Shown here: in pieces, positions 52,001 to 64,000 of the stretch | How the letters are laid out: every line of letters begins with the position of its first letter | Numbering within the stretch: position 1 is the first letter of the stretch | Assembly (NCBI GenBank): GCA_964035545.1 | Contig: OZ037766.1 | Location: 24,016,767-24,080,766, forward strand | Origin: Bugula neritina | Lineage: Eukaryota > Bryozoa > Gymnolaemata > Cheilostomatida > Bugulidae | DNA length: 64,000 nt | Direction of reading: 5' to 3' | The notes under the pieces: generated by a model | Told to the model about the DNA's origin: nothing | What the model saw: the letters and a program-made list of their open reading frames with translations, nothing else | Databases searched by the model: none | Program-made: the position numbers and the translations under genes

Positions 52001-55000
52001 TAAGCTAAATTTATATACACGATTTGTTTGTTTTTTGTAGGTATTCAAACTCAAATGTAAGTATTTGCTAGACTTTCCTCAGTATCTACAGTCATGAATC
52101 AGTCTAGTCACTCTAGCTCATTACTTGAGTAAGTACAGCAAGATATAGTAGCTGCTTGTACTACATTAAAGGAAAGACAACTTTAAATAACATCTTTATA
52201 AAAGGAATGTTATGTATAATTTGTTGTTTCATCAAGTTACATATGTGTTGTTTAGAATGCGTGTGACTCCTGAAGAGGATGGAGAATCAGTCGTACGCCG
52301 TTCTTCTGCCGGCCGTTCTTTCAACGGTGTGTGTTCCCTTCATGCAAAATATACTTTTCAATAACTTATGAAATAATTTTATATCTTCTACCACATGTCG
52401 ACTTGAGAAAACGGTATTGAAAATTTTTTTGATATGTAATTGTAGTTGTGAATGACATGTTTTGAGAGTAATTTTGACTTGTGCCTAAAATATCTTGCCA
52501 ACCAACAACCATTTTCGCTCTCAAATAAGTCTCAACTGCCAGGGTACCAGCACCATGCATACTGATATTTAAATTTCTGTTGCCAATGCTTTTTTGTATG
52601 GTTTGATGAAAAAGCTATTTATTTATTTCTGTCTGCATGTACATCATAAGTGATGATTGCATGATGATGATGTAAGCACTAATACTGCTAATACCGCTGT
52701 TGGAATGTACTTGGTCTTAGTTTTGCATTTACATATTCCATGTTTTTTTATCTTTTGTTAGGTAATCGAAGTCACCAACCATCGCTAGAACTTACTGAAC
52801 TACTGATGGTAAGTCTTATAATGTCTTCACTTCTATATTTTTTTTAATAAATAAATTTAATTGCAAATTGGAACGAAACCGAATCAAATGATTTAACAGG
52901 CACCATTTGTAAATGACAGTTTCTAAGTTACAAGATAAAAGGTTCAATTAGTTTTTTAATAACTACAATGGTTGCTTTGCAGTTGCAAGTTGAAACTGCA
53001 TTTGTTTATGTTTTAGAGTTTGAAAGATCCAAGCTTGCATGCAGACCCAATCTCCTTTGCTCCGGTAATGAGTTGTAAGAATTATTTTTGAAGTTGTACC
53101 CTCACGTCTTGATCACACACATATGCAGATGTGCAGTATTATGTTCATAACCTTCACGTCTGCGGATGCATCCTGTTAGTTATCGTGTTGACTTCTCTAC
53201 ACATCTTGTTTTGTAGCAAAATTTATGTTGACATCTCCAAGTCTAAATATTAAAAATATTATTTGCTAGCTGTGTGGTCCTAACATACGATACTCTTTTA
53301 ATAAAAATTTAATTTTTTTCTTTTAAAATATAGGCTAATATTGCCATAGTATTATATATTGGATTTTTATGTACTCCTGTAGTTTTGTAATGGTATGGTC
53401 ATGTTTTAGGATAGTCTAGATGCTCAGATAATAGGCCGGAATGAAGATCAATTGAGTCTTGGCACAGTCGGTTGTCTTAATGAAAATTTGTCTACAAGCC
53501 CATCTAACATGCCAACAATGGTTTGCCGGCCTATTGCCTCCAATATGCCTGCACACCCTATCCCTGCACCTCGATGTTTACCATCACGTCAAATGGAATT
53601 TGGTCAACGAATGCAAAGCACGCTTCCTGGTATTCCAGAGAATGCATCGCATCGTCTCAATCCCATTGCAGTGCAGTCTCAAAGCATATCACCTTCTGCT
53701 GGCTCCATCGCACCACAGTTGCCACCTGTGGCACCACGCAGGCTCAGTACCATTTCTCCTTCTAACCAAGACACTTCATCATCTGATACAGTAACAGGTA
53801 TCTCCTCGCCATTAGATAGACAATCAGGATCTACTTTAACCAGTCAGACCGTAGGTGCACAGAAAAATTTAGTACCACCCACTCCTTTATACAATCCACA
53901 ACATCTTCCCAATGTCTCGCTGCCACAAAACTCTCCGACAGCATCACAAACTCGAAATACCTCGAATAGCGGTGCAGTTGTAACCAACCGGCATCATCAA
54001 ACCATTGCTGCTAATCCAACAGCACCAAATATGTCAAGGTCAACAAGTGTTCCTGGGGTATCAAGGTCAACAAGTGTTCCCGGGGTATCAAGGTCAACAG
54101 GTGTTCCCGAGGTGTCAAGGTCGGCACAAACTCTACCGGTGTCAAGATCAACAAGTGCTCCTAAGGAGGTGAATATTTTATTTTGTGCTAGCAACTGTTG
54201 GAAGATAACTTTGATATGCCTAAAGTTCTATTGGTTATTGAGAAGATTTAGGTTTTGTGGCACTTTTTATATTATTAGGAAGCTATTTTATATTGTGTTA
54301 AATAACGTTATAAAATTTCTCAAAATCAATCAAAAGTCCCCCAAAATGTGTCACTTAGCCTTGCGTAATTGAAAAGACCCTTTCGCCCTCTTGTAACCTG
54401 TAGCCTATAAACATCTTTGTGATAGTGAAATTTAAAAGTCTTCAGCTCTCAAATGATATAGTAAATGTTAGGTGATAAAAACTATTGAGATAAATTTCCT
54501 TCAGAAATAATTTTACCAGGTATGAATATAGAACAAGGGATTAGAACTATTAGAACCCTGATTACTATAATAAAATGTGGTGTAATGACCTAGTTTTTCT
54601 TCAAACACTCAGTTTATAAATCTGTATCCCATTATTTCTAATCTAGGCAGCCAAAGTCTTGTAAAAGTTTCTGTAACCTAATTTCATATAGCTAAGAAAC
54701 AGGACAAAATTGTGTAAAATAAATACTTCTATTATTCAAACATAGGAAGGAATCCATAGGAGTCGGGCCAATTTTTTTGCAGACTTGCCTCCCATAACTT
54801 ACTGTATGCGATTCAAATACGTCCTTTACTCATGAATAATGGGATCCCAGGTTCAAGTATCCATAGCATAAGCTTTTCTCTAAACTAATTGTATGAAGTT
54901 CCGAATGTGAACAGTGTACTAGATGAAAATTATATCATTGTCTTGTCCCACTCATTTGTTATTCACAGTGTTCTTGGTTTATAAAGTCTTTAAAGTGAAA

Positions 55001-56808
55001 TTAAAAAAAAAATTAAAATTTAGTTACAATTACTGTTGCTTAAATAAATTATTGTGAATGATTTTCTTCTACTGCAATTTCAGTTACACGCTTTTACACC
55101 ACCATGAAATTTACATGTAGCTGGAGTAACAGGGAAGCTTTAGTAGAGCTTCAGTTTACCATTTCAAATGTTTGTTTGAGGCACACGTCTAAAATTCCAT
55201 GATAATATAACTTCTTTTACTGTATATCTCATCAAACAAAAATTCCTCCATTCCTACCTTGAGATTTAGCGCGTAGCTTTGTAACTTGACTATTCAGACT
55301 GATATAACGGCTACTATTCCATAGGTTGGCTCTACTGCTGCAAGGGAAGAACGTCAGCTTCATGAGTTGATGTCAGCTGCCTCGATGTTTTCTGCTGGCA
55401 GCAGTATGGAGGAGGAGGTCTGCTACTTATCTTTTGCATTTAATTTTTATATTGAGTCAAGTACTTCTCAATTTCTGCGAAAGTTTAATTGTCTGAAATA
55501 CCACGCAAATCTACACTGTCTATGACTGTTCAAGTTTTATTTCTACAAGGATTAATTCCTACTTGCTTTCAAAGCAATCTTTTGAGAATTTATAGCATTT
55601 TAGCTTATTTAAAGCATACTGCAATATATATGTGTGTGCATGCGTGTGTAAACTGCACTGATTGCCAGGATCATGATATTGCCAGCCGAAAGGATATTTT
55701 TCAAATTGGTTTTCAATTTACCCGATGCCCGATAGACCACACATTTACCAATTCCTAATTGCAATTTTATAAATTAGAGGTCGAGATCAGAAAAAATAAC
55801 TGGTAATCAGTGGAGTTGGCTTGTAGTTTTCTCTGTTGTACCCCCCCCCCCTTCTGTAGTTAAAAAATTATAATAATTGTTATAAGTATTTATAGTATTA
55901 GATTGCACTGGCTTAGCTACAGTATGCTTACACTACAGTATGTTACTGTGCATATTTTACCGAATATATCTTTTGTCGTGTTTTCCTAATCAAAGCATTG
56001 AACTGGTTTCTCTGTGTATGTGACATTTAATTTTTTAATAATGAAATTTATGTTTAGAAAGTTTAAAGCTACGTCTAATGTTGCTGAGTTAAATATGTCA
56101 GATAAATTCAACTTTAGTGTGAAATTCTAGGCAGCAATGAAGGAGTTCAGGTTAAAGTTTAGAATGGCTGAATTAAAAGAAAAAAGTGATAAACTAGAAG
56201 AAGCGCTGGAAGAATACACATGGGCACTTTACTATGAGTGAGTCTGTTATACAGATAAGTGAAATATTACAGTTCAACTCTATTATAGTGTCTAACACTG
56301 AGCACTAACTTAACAAGCTGTTTTCTAGGATGAGTTGTTTGAAAAGTCAAAGTGAATATTAAACTGCTGAAAATAGATAATATTGTGATTTGACTGGTTT
56401 GGTGGTAGCACACTTGTTTTACTAGTCTAATTTACTAATTTTAAAACACCTATGGTGCTGCATCAGACATCTGTTTTATGTACACTATGTTTTACGAGCT
56501 TCGTGTAGGCGGAGCAGTTCAGTTTTACTGTAATTGAGTTGGTTTTATATATTAGCTGAGCACAAATGCTTTATTCATTTTTGTACTAACATATAACCCA
56601 AACTTGTGTTTCTCCTGAAGCATGTAGCAAATTATTTATTTTATATTCATAAAATCTATATTGCTTTAAAACATACGAGTGTGTATATGAGTATTATTGC
56701 ATGTAAATGTATGTATCTTATATTTTTGAAATGTAGTCTTTTGTTGTGAACAGATATCATAGTGTGGTGAATAATTATTATGTCATTATTATTAATCATG
56801 AAGTGTGA

Positions 56809-56882
<74 letters not shown>

Positions 56883-59800
56883 CATGAGTATATATATGGG
56901 TGATCTTATATAATATATATGTCACAGTTTCAACAATTCTGTTGTCGGTATTTAGGGTGCAGGCTCGTGGTGAACACCATGTGGAGATAGCAAAAACCCA
57001 TAAGATCATTGCCAGGGTAAGCATTCACTATACTGAGAGTTTTTTTATAAAAAATCGCTGTGTTAATTTGTTTAATTTGTCAATCATGTAAGTATTTTAA
57101 ACATTAATTGTCTAGGAAAACCTTTTCTCAAATTGTAATTTCACAAAAACATTAGGAAACAGATAAACTGCACAATCGTTATGTTACACATACATGCATA
57201 CATATATACATACACATATACAAACTCGTATGTATAGTATAGTATAAAAATAATGAATTATTATATTATGCTGCTATGGTTTTTAAAACCAAAATAGCAA
57301 GCCACATTAGGGTGCATGTAAATAGTATAGTCGTTTAGTTAGGTTTTGTAGAAACAATATTTCAACTGATTTTATTAGTGTTTTTTGTAATTATTCACAC
57401 TATTTAGCTGTAGTTATTTCTAAATTGCAATTGAATAATTTGATTTTAGTTCTTTTGTTTATTTTGGTTTATTTTCATCAATGGATTTATTAAAAGACTA
57501 GGTGACTAGCAGAGCTAATGGAAGCTCAAGCTCAGACTGATCATCAGTTTAGTAGTTTATCATCTGCCTGTCTTGAAGACAACACCTTGTATGCTTTCTT
57601 TGTGGAATTTCATCGAGCTCAATACATTTTTCCTGCTTCTACTCTAGCATCAATACCCTTGTAATCATCTAGTTGATCAGTTTTATAACTTTTGTCTGAT
57701 TGGTTGATTTCAGTTGTGTTTGAAAGCGAATAAATACAAGCAAGCGGAAGAGCATTTACTTCAGGCTCTAAAAATCTACAGAACATGTACGACTCAAATG
57801 GCAGACAGTGATGCAATGTGGAATACTCATGACTTACTTGCTCAGACGTACATGCATTTAGGCAAGAAGGATCTGGAGGTGGAACATTACCAGAGAGCTA
57901 TAGAGATTTTGTCTAACTCTACTGACCTTCCACCAGAGGTGAAATCTTAAAGACTCATTGATTACAATTTTTTGCGGTTCACATGTTGTTATTAGTTGTC
58001 AATACTAGGTGATTTTACACTGATGGTATATGTACAGTGCTGGGCATATTTTAAACTCAATTTGATGTTTTAAGTTCTTAAAAGCTAGCTTGGTTTTATC
58101 AAGTATTGTTTAATGCTATAGTAGAAACACTATCAAAGTCCCCCCCCCCCCACACATAAGTTAAACCGAATAATGCAGTTTAGACCAAATCATTTTTTAG
58201 TACTTCACTACTTTTGAGTACCGATCATTGATGTACTTGTATTTTTTATGCATGGTTAATGTTTGTTGAAACTCACTCATCAAACTTCATCAATTAATTA
58301 TCTATTATGTGTTTACATGACTTGCTGTGTTAAAACAGTTTCAAGTTTTATTTTAAATAAGCTTGTTATTGTTTTAACCACACACAATTGTACAAAAAAT
58401 TAATTTGCTCTGTTTTAGTGGTTTAGCAAAAATGTTAATTTCACTGTAATTAAAAGTTCAAAGTTTCTGTAGTATATCTCATATTTATGACTAACAACCA
58501 GTTAAATATACTAGGGGACTGGTATTTGATCAGGTTTGTTAGTATCTTAGGTATTTCTAATACTTACTTCACACTATTCAATTTTTGTCTATATCTGTTT
58601 TTTGCTAGAGATTGGCTCACATGCATAACAACATAGGAGTGACGCTGCATAAGCTAAACAGGCATGATGAGTCCCAGCTACACTTGGAGAAATCAAAGGA
58701 AATGATGACTCTAATACATGGAAACACTGATAACGAGGATATGGCAAAGGTTGGTTCACCTCCACATTAGAATTTGATTTAAGTTTCTGCTCTCACACGA
58801 TAACTTTAAACACTTGTTGGATTGAATATCAGTTGAACAGAGCAAGTAAACATTATTTCATGCTTTTCTTTCAATAGTTTTATCAAAATGTTTGTTTGTT
58901 GATCGAGTATGATTGAATAATGCTTTAATAGTCCTGATGCAAATCAATTACGTTGTGATGAAATACAAATGTTGGAGAAGATGTGGTATATATGGGACAT
59001 TATTGGCATGTGTAAGGAGATTAAAATTGGATGGTTTTGAATTTACCAGTATCTACCTCCAAAGTTATATAATTTATGCTTGCTTTATTTTTTACATCTT
59101 CCATATTTAAAGTTGCATACATCTTATCTGATTGACTAGTTGATAGAAACTATCAGTTAGTAAACCAACGGTTTGCATCTCTAGTCTGATTGCATCAGCC
59201 TCTCCAATTCACATTCTACTGTAGGTTCACAAGAGTCTGGGTGACCTATATAAAGATTTAGGTCGCTGGGATAAGGCTGCGTCTGAGTACACGTCCTTTC
59301 TGAAAGTGTACAGTAAACCTGCTATGGCTGCAGTTGGTCAAGTCCTCAGTGCACCTGTTCACAAGGCACTCGCTGAAATTCATGAGATCAAAGGGGTCAG
59401 TTAGTTATCATTATTTTTAATGTGACTGCATTTTAATTAAAATTGAAAAACTCATGACCATGCCTATTTATTTTGTATGGTGTAACAAATATGATTTTTT
59501 TGAGATTCAACTAGTTTAATCGTTCAAGATTAGAAATTTATGTGGTGTGTGCTACTTTTTTAAAAATATGTTTTTTGCTTGGTTGGCAAAAGTTTTCATG
59601 CTCTATGCTATTATGTAATAGTTTCAGGAAGAAAACGATTCCCATTATTCCGAGCTCATATTATTTCATTGTAGGAATTATTTTACTCAGTTTGTGTTGT
59701 AGAACTTAAGCAAAGCTCGTGAGCATACCAGGCTAAGCGAACAGGGCCAGGAGCAATTGAATAAACCGGAAAATACGGAACTATTGAATAGTAGGTTACA

Positions 59801-62800
59801 TCATGTGACTAATAGTAGGTTTTGTCATGTGATTAATAGTAGGTTTTGTCATGTGACTAGTAGTAGGTTACATCATGTGACTAATAGGTTTTGTCATGTG
59901 ACTAGTAGTAGGTTACATCATGTGACAAATAGAAATGCTCTAATATTGATAATATGTTATGCAGACTAAATACTTGCCCACTTCATTATTGTTTTCAATT
60001 TAATTATTTGTTTGCAAAAGAAACTATAAGCACGTTGCTCTGTGTTCCAGAGTTGGCTGATAGAATGGGGTCTGGCAACCTTATGATTGCAGCTAAGGAT
60101 GCTAATGAGGAAGTAGAAAAAGCTCAAAGATATCAGAGAGAGAATAACCACCAACTAGCAATTCAACACTATCTCAGGGTGCGCTAGTAGTAACGTTAGA
60201 CTATAGTGATTATTGTTATCTTAGTTATGTCAACAAAGCAATTAAATAGATAACTTTGATATATTCTCTGTAAGACAGGGTATACTCTAAACAAAGTTTT
60301 CTCATGTTACTTCAAAAACATTTGATCCTTATAGCATCATTCCAGCCATGGATAAACTAAACTTTGATGTTTTTGAGTAAGAGTTTATGTTATGCTATTG
60401 GTTGAATCCAACATAATTGTTGGGCTGTAATAAAATTATAATTTTCATTTTGTCTTACCTTTTTATTAACTTGCCAAGCTTGCTGATTGTTCACTTATGA
60501 GTTTTTCTAGTTAGATAGTAGACAATTCTCACACTGTCTGCTCATTGTATGCTGATAAGGTGTTTTATTATTCTCAGGCTATAGACTGTGTTCAAAACAT
60601 GCCACCGTCGACTAGAGATACCCACGAGGTTACGTCAAAATTAGCCATGATTCACAACAACCTGGGCAACGCCTACAGATCAGTCAGTCGGTTTGCTGAA
60701 GCTAAGGTAGATAATTCCTTCTCAATAATAATATAAACTAGTTTTATACTCACGTTTGTTTCAATGATAGTCATTTGTCAGTTCCCTAAGATAATGGTGG
60801 TTTCTCTAATAGTATGTTACACAACACTATAAATTTACATAATATTAACAAATTTGTAAAATATGTCACTGTTATGTGCATAGTCTTCTCAGCTAGTTGG
60901 TCTAATGTCTCACTGATGTATGTTTTCACTGTTTTACTAAGCTTTACTGTTTCTACAGTAGTTCTATACTGGTACTATGCTATTTCTATAGCTTTTCTAT
61001 AGCACTTCTATAGTAATCCTATGTTGGTTATATATTATTTCTATACTAGTTCTACTGTGGTTTTTCTAGTTTTATACTCAATTATGCTGATTGTTTATGT
61101 GGCCTGCTTATAATTGCAGTTTTTTCTATTTTAAACTAAAACTATGAATGGGTTTCCTTCTAAACTCTAATCTCTAATGATTCTAAGTGACCTCTATAGT
61201 AACCTAAACTTATACTACAGCTTTTTGCTGAGTAAAATATGTAAAATTTATACTGTTTTAAATTTATTCTTAAAAATTAAGACTCCTAAGCTAGTTTATC
61301 TTATTTTAAAACATAGTACCAGCTGCAGATTTTCACTTTACTCTTTTGTAATTCTAGTTTTATGCTGTGTTTACAGCTCTCAGCCATGTAACCTCTATGA
61401 TATGTAAGTTGTGAGTTTTACTGCAGACGCACATGCTTAAAGCTTTGGAAATAAGACGCCAACTATACGGAGATGATGTGTGTGAGGACACTGCAACCTC
61501 CCTTTTCAACCTAGGCTATATATACTCTCAGGCTGGGGACGTCCCCAGCTTAGTTGAGTCGTTCAACTGCCACAAAGAGGCCCTGCGCATGTACCTTCTA
61601 CTGGGAATTTCCAGTAAGTGCATCGTATTTAAATTTTACAATTTAACACAATAATTTCTTGTAAAAACTTTTATCAAAGTTTTCTGGCGTATGCTTAAAG
61701 TATGTTTAAAAAAACTCGAATTTTGATAAATTTCAGTTTTTGCTTTTGTTTAACTTCACCAATATGCCAATGAGCTGACTTAAAGTCAAAGAAAATGAAA
61801 GACCTATTCTTTTAAGTTATATCATACGAATGAAGTAAGTAAAAGCCAATCTAATTGGCCACATTTCAGTTTTCTGGTGATTAACAACAACTATAAAAAC
61901 TGTTTTATTGCAGCGAGCACTCTGAAGTGGATAGTTGGTCTATATAGATCTCTGGCATCCACCAGTTACAATCTGGGTGAGGTACAGCAATCAGTTGAAT
62001 ACTATGAGAAAGCCAGAGCCACCATCTCACAACATGCAACGGAAGGGGACGGGGAAATGGTGAAACAGCTGCAGGCTATTTGCAACAATATTGGCAACTC
62101 TTATAAGTCCCTAAAGGTTTGTCTCCTCATGAAACTGTTGAGCATCTAATTAATGTTGCAAGGGCACAGTTTGAGTAGTATGTAAAGTACTAGAATTTGA
62201 ATATGAACACTTGTTATTACTTGTGTTTACAGACCTTTACCGTAATATGAGGAGATTCTTGTTAAAATGCTACCTGTTGGCTAAAGAAATAAACTTGGTT
62301 TGGGTTGATGACCATTGAATCTTTTTACATCATCAGTGGGTTTTAATCATCTTTTCTTATCGACTTTTAATTTTTTGTGTTTCAGGTGTAAATAAAAACT
62401 CATGCAAGTTTGTAGTCGCTATCCCTGTAAGAAACCTCTGATCAGAAGAGTTTTTATTAAAGCGGGACTTATTTAAATGAGGCACAGGAGCAATTATCAC
62501 TGAATGCTCTTCCTAGCATCACCAATGGCCTTTCTCCGGGCTCGAACCCATGACCTCGTGTTTACTAGGCAAATGCTCTAACCCCTAGACCACAGCTGCT
62601 CTATTGTGGTTCAGTTGTAAATTGTGTTTCTATATGACATCATACAAATGCGATTCAATATTTCATAAAACTAGTATATTGTTCAAAGTTTGTATCCTTT
62701 GTTAGATCCCACATTCATCTCGATGCATTATTGTTATGTTATTTATAATGTTACATATTAGAAATTGCCCTTTGCTAGATCACTGGGATTCTTACATTGC

Positions 62801-64000
62801 ATTCATGTCTAGCTCATATTATATAATTAAAAACATTATTTGCTACCTTGATTTTTTTTCTTGCTAGCATTTCTATTTTTACATATTTTTTATATAACTA
62901 GAATTACAAGAAAGCTGAGGAAAACCTAAAGCATGCACTAGACATGGCAACTGCATTGCATTTAGGAAATCCGGATGACTTGGAGTACCAGGTTAGTTTA
63001 TTTTTAGACTAAAAGGTTTATCAAAACAGGCACAATGGTTTATATCAAAGTAATTGGTAAATTTAGTGTTTACCTACCTTTGTATGTGTATGTGCAATAC
63101 ATAAATCATGTTACAGAATGATCAAGCCGCAGCACATAATAATCTGGGGTGTTTATACCAAGAAATGAAGCAATATCAAAAGGCTATTGAACACCACACA
63201 GAGAGCTTATCCATGCGGAAACGGGTACATATACTTTTATTATCATTTATTGAATTCATTTCCTCTGCTAAGTCTATTTTTAGGAACAAACTGTAGTAAC
63301 TGTATAATATTTGCTTACTGTTTTGTATATTTTCCCCAGTCAAGATATTTTCAACTTGAGAAGTTTCTTCGGTACACAAAAAACACTTTATTATTTAGCT
63401 TTACTATCTTGTAAATTTCGCTACAGTAAGGGCTTCTACAGGTTTTGTTAGGCAATTAAAGTTTCATACTGGTCTTGTGTAAATATCGTCAAAATCATGT
63501 ATAAAATTGCATAGCCGCTTTTCATGTTTTATCTATGACCTTGAGAAGTTGTGTAAAATTTTTGTAGATTGCACCTTCTTATGCTGATGCTGCTACAGAT
63601 CTCCCTTCAAGCCTTCATAATATTGGCAATGCATACAATGCTGCTGGCGAACTTAATGAAGCTTTAAGTATGCAATCTTATATGTTGTGTGTGACTCAAA
63701 ATTTGAACCTAGAGTATAATTATTTTGTGCTAGTTCAACTTGTAAATATATTGAATTTGAGTATTTCTGACCATGGTAATAGTTTACTGTTTAATTTAGT
63801 AATTGCCTTTTGAGCAGTAAAGTTTTAGTGACTGAAATATTCATATTTGCAAAAAGTACAGCACAGTAATAATAATTTGATTGAGTTTTTGAAATTGTTA
63901 ATGTCTCGTATACACAGGTGTCTTGAAATGTAATTTTGTGAAATCAGCAAATCAAGCTAAAGAAATACACATCGTTTATATAGAGTATTATGAAGAGGAG
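49045..64000 (+). CDS. Large tetratricopeptide-repeat protein with disordered N-terminus (24 exons seen, 3' end outside window)
   Basis: Exons in phase: 49045-49047 (ATG), 49836-49857, 51201-51219, 51608-51675, 52041-52056, 52256-52326, 52762-52808, 53017-53064, 53410-54168, 55325-55417, 56131-56237, 56956-57016, 57714-57938, 58609-58749, 59225-59395, 59703-59790, 60051-60178, 60578-60706, 61427-61613, 61914-62116, 62902-62991, 63117-63224, 63568-63667, 63918 to edge; 989 codons. Residues 1 to about 350 are Ser/Pro-rich, with SRSTSVPGV repeats. A charged coiled-coil follows (FRMAELKEKSDKLEEALEEY). The rest is TPR helices, for example ANKYKQAEEHLLQALKIY, HNNLGNAYRSVSRFAEAK, HNNLGCLYQEMKQYQKAIEH and HNIGNAYNAAGELNEAL, resembling the kinesin-light-chain/TTC28-like TPR class. 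Likely a scaffold or adaptor; no specific orthologue assigned. The tiny 5' exons rest on splice signals and phase only, and the last exon is the least certain. Confidence 0.82.
55841..55851. repeat. Poly-C run in a TPR-gene intron
   Basis: Eleven C in a row; a similar run of twelve occurs at 58140-58151. Confidence 0.8.
56812..56875. repeat. (AT)n microsatellite in a TPR-gene intron
   Basis: About 60 bp of AT dinucleotides, 80 bp upstream of the exon at 56956. Confidence 0.9.
59790..59930 (+). repeat. 24-bp minisatellite spanning an exon-intron border, carrying repeated splice donors
   Basis: Six units (24 bp; one is 21 bp) of agtaggttacatcatgtgac + taat type start at the last base of the exon 59703-59790. 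Each full unit contains gtaggt, the donor used at 59791 (others at 59815, 59839, 59863, 59908). The frame stays open across the repeat, reading SRLHHVTN-like units, and all units are multiples of three. Confidence 0.8.
62390..62606 (-). mobile_element. tRNA-derived SINE (threonine-type head)
   Basis: On the minus strand a tRNA-like head runs gtggtctaggggttagagca (A box), cctagtaaacacgagg (anticodon arm like tRNA-Thr AGT) and gggttcgagccc (perfect B box). The T arm is intact but the anticodon and acceptor stems do not pair well. An unrelated body of about 140 bp follows to about 62390. It sits in the TPR-gene intron between exons ending at 62116 and starting at 62902. Confidence 0.65.

Noticed and set aside
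57501-57662. Possible exon reading LMEAQAQTDHQFSS between TPR exons
   Set aside because: No acceptor gives the phase required by the preceding exon ending at 57016, whereas 57714 continues it perfectly (IIAR then LCLKAN).
62530-62606. Functional tRNA-Thr gene on the minus strand
   Set aside because: The B box is perfect, but the anticodon and acceptor stems are broken and a SINE-like body follows.

Overview
This is nuclear DNA of an AT-rich invertebrate. Genes are split by GT-AG introns with codon phases that agree across every junction I could follow, and the intergenic DNA is full of (AT)n tracts and transposable elements. The essential myosin light chain here closely follows the molluscan/lophotrochozoan form (first EF-hand loop DFWDGRDG, C-terminal KKVMDGP), so a spiralian (mollusc, bryozoan or relative) is my best guess. 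That placement is inference.

Layout. 0-2.6 kb: 5' part of a minus-strand gene for a secreted, cysteine-rich, EGF-containing protein. 3.3-8.5 kb: a mobile-element cluster with a dimeric 271-bp retrozyme-like array carrying three type I hammerhead ribozymes, a 75-bp Lys/Glu-coding minisatellite, and the 3' end of a Penelope-like element (GIY-YIG tail plus a hammerhead-like motif and an inverted terminal copy). 9.2-11.7 kb: a plus-strand NHL-propeller gene, 5' end not resolved. 14.6-20.7 kb: a complete minus-strand choline-phosphate cytidylyltransferase gene (nine coding exons, 313 aa). 20.7-34 kb: gene-free apart from transposons, including a PIF/Harbinger-type MITE and an intact 4.5-kb Ty3/gypsy element with LTRs that look identical and a CGGGT target duplication. 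34.0-35.4 kb: complete GCHFR (GTP cyclohydrolase I feedback regulator). 36.0-39.6 kb: complete essential myosin light chain, convergent with GCHFR. 42.5 kb: a hAT-type MITE. 43.2-45.0 kb: complete ZNHIT1 with a GC-AG intron. 45.5-47.8 kb: degenerate simple sequence. 49.0-64.0 kb: a large TPR-repeat gene (24 exons, 989 codons in the window) running off the right edge.

The genes have unrelated housekeeping roles (phosphatidylcholine synthesis, tetrahydrobiopterin control, contraction, chromatin remodelling, scaffold/adaptor), as expected for a random animal locus. The most unusual system is the pair of ribozyme-bearing retroelement remnants in the first 8.5 kb, with a decayed relative of the first in a PCYT1 intron at 17.2 kb. 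All exon joins were read by eye from splice signals, phase and protein family, without transcripts.
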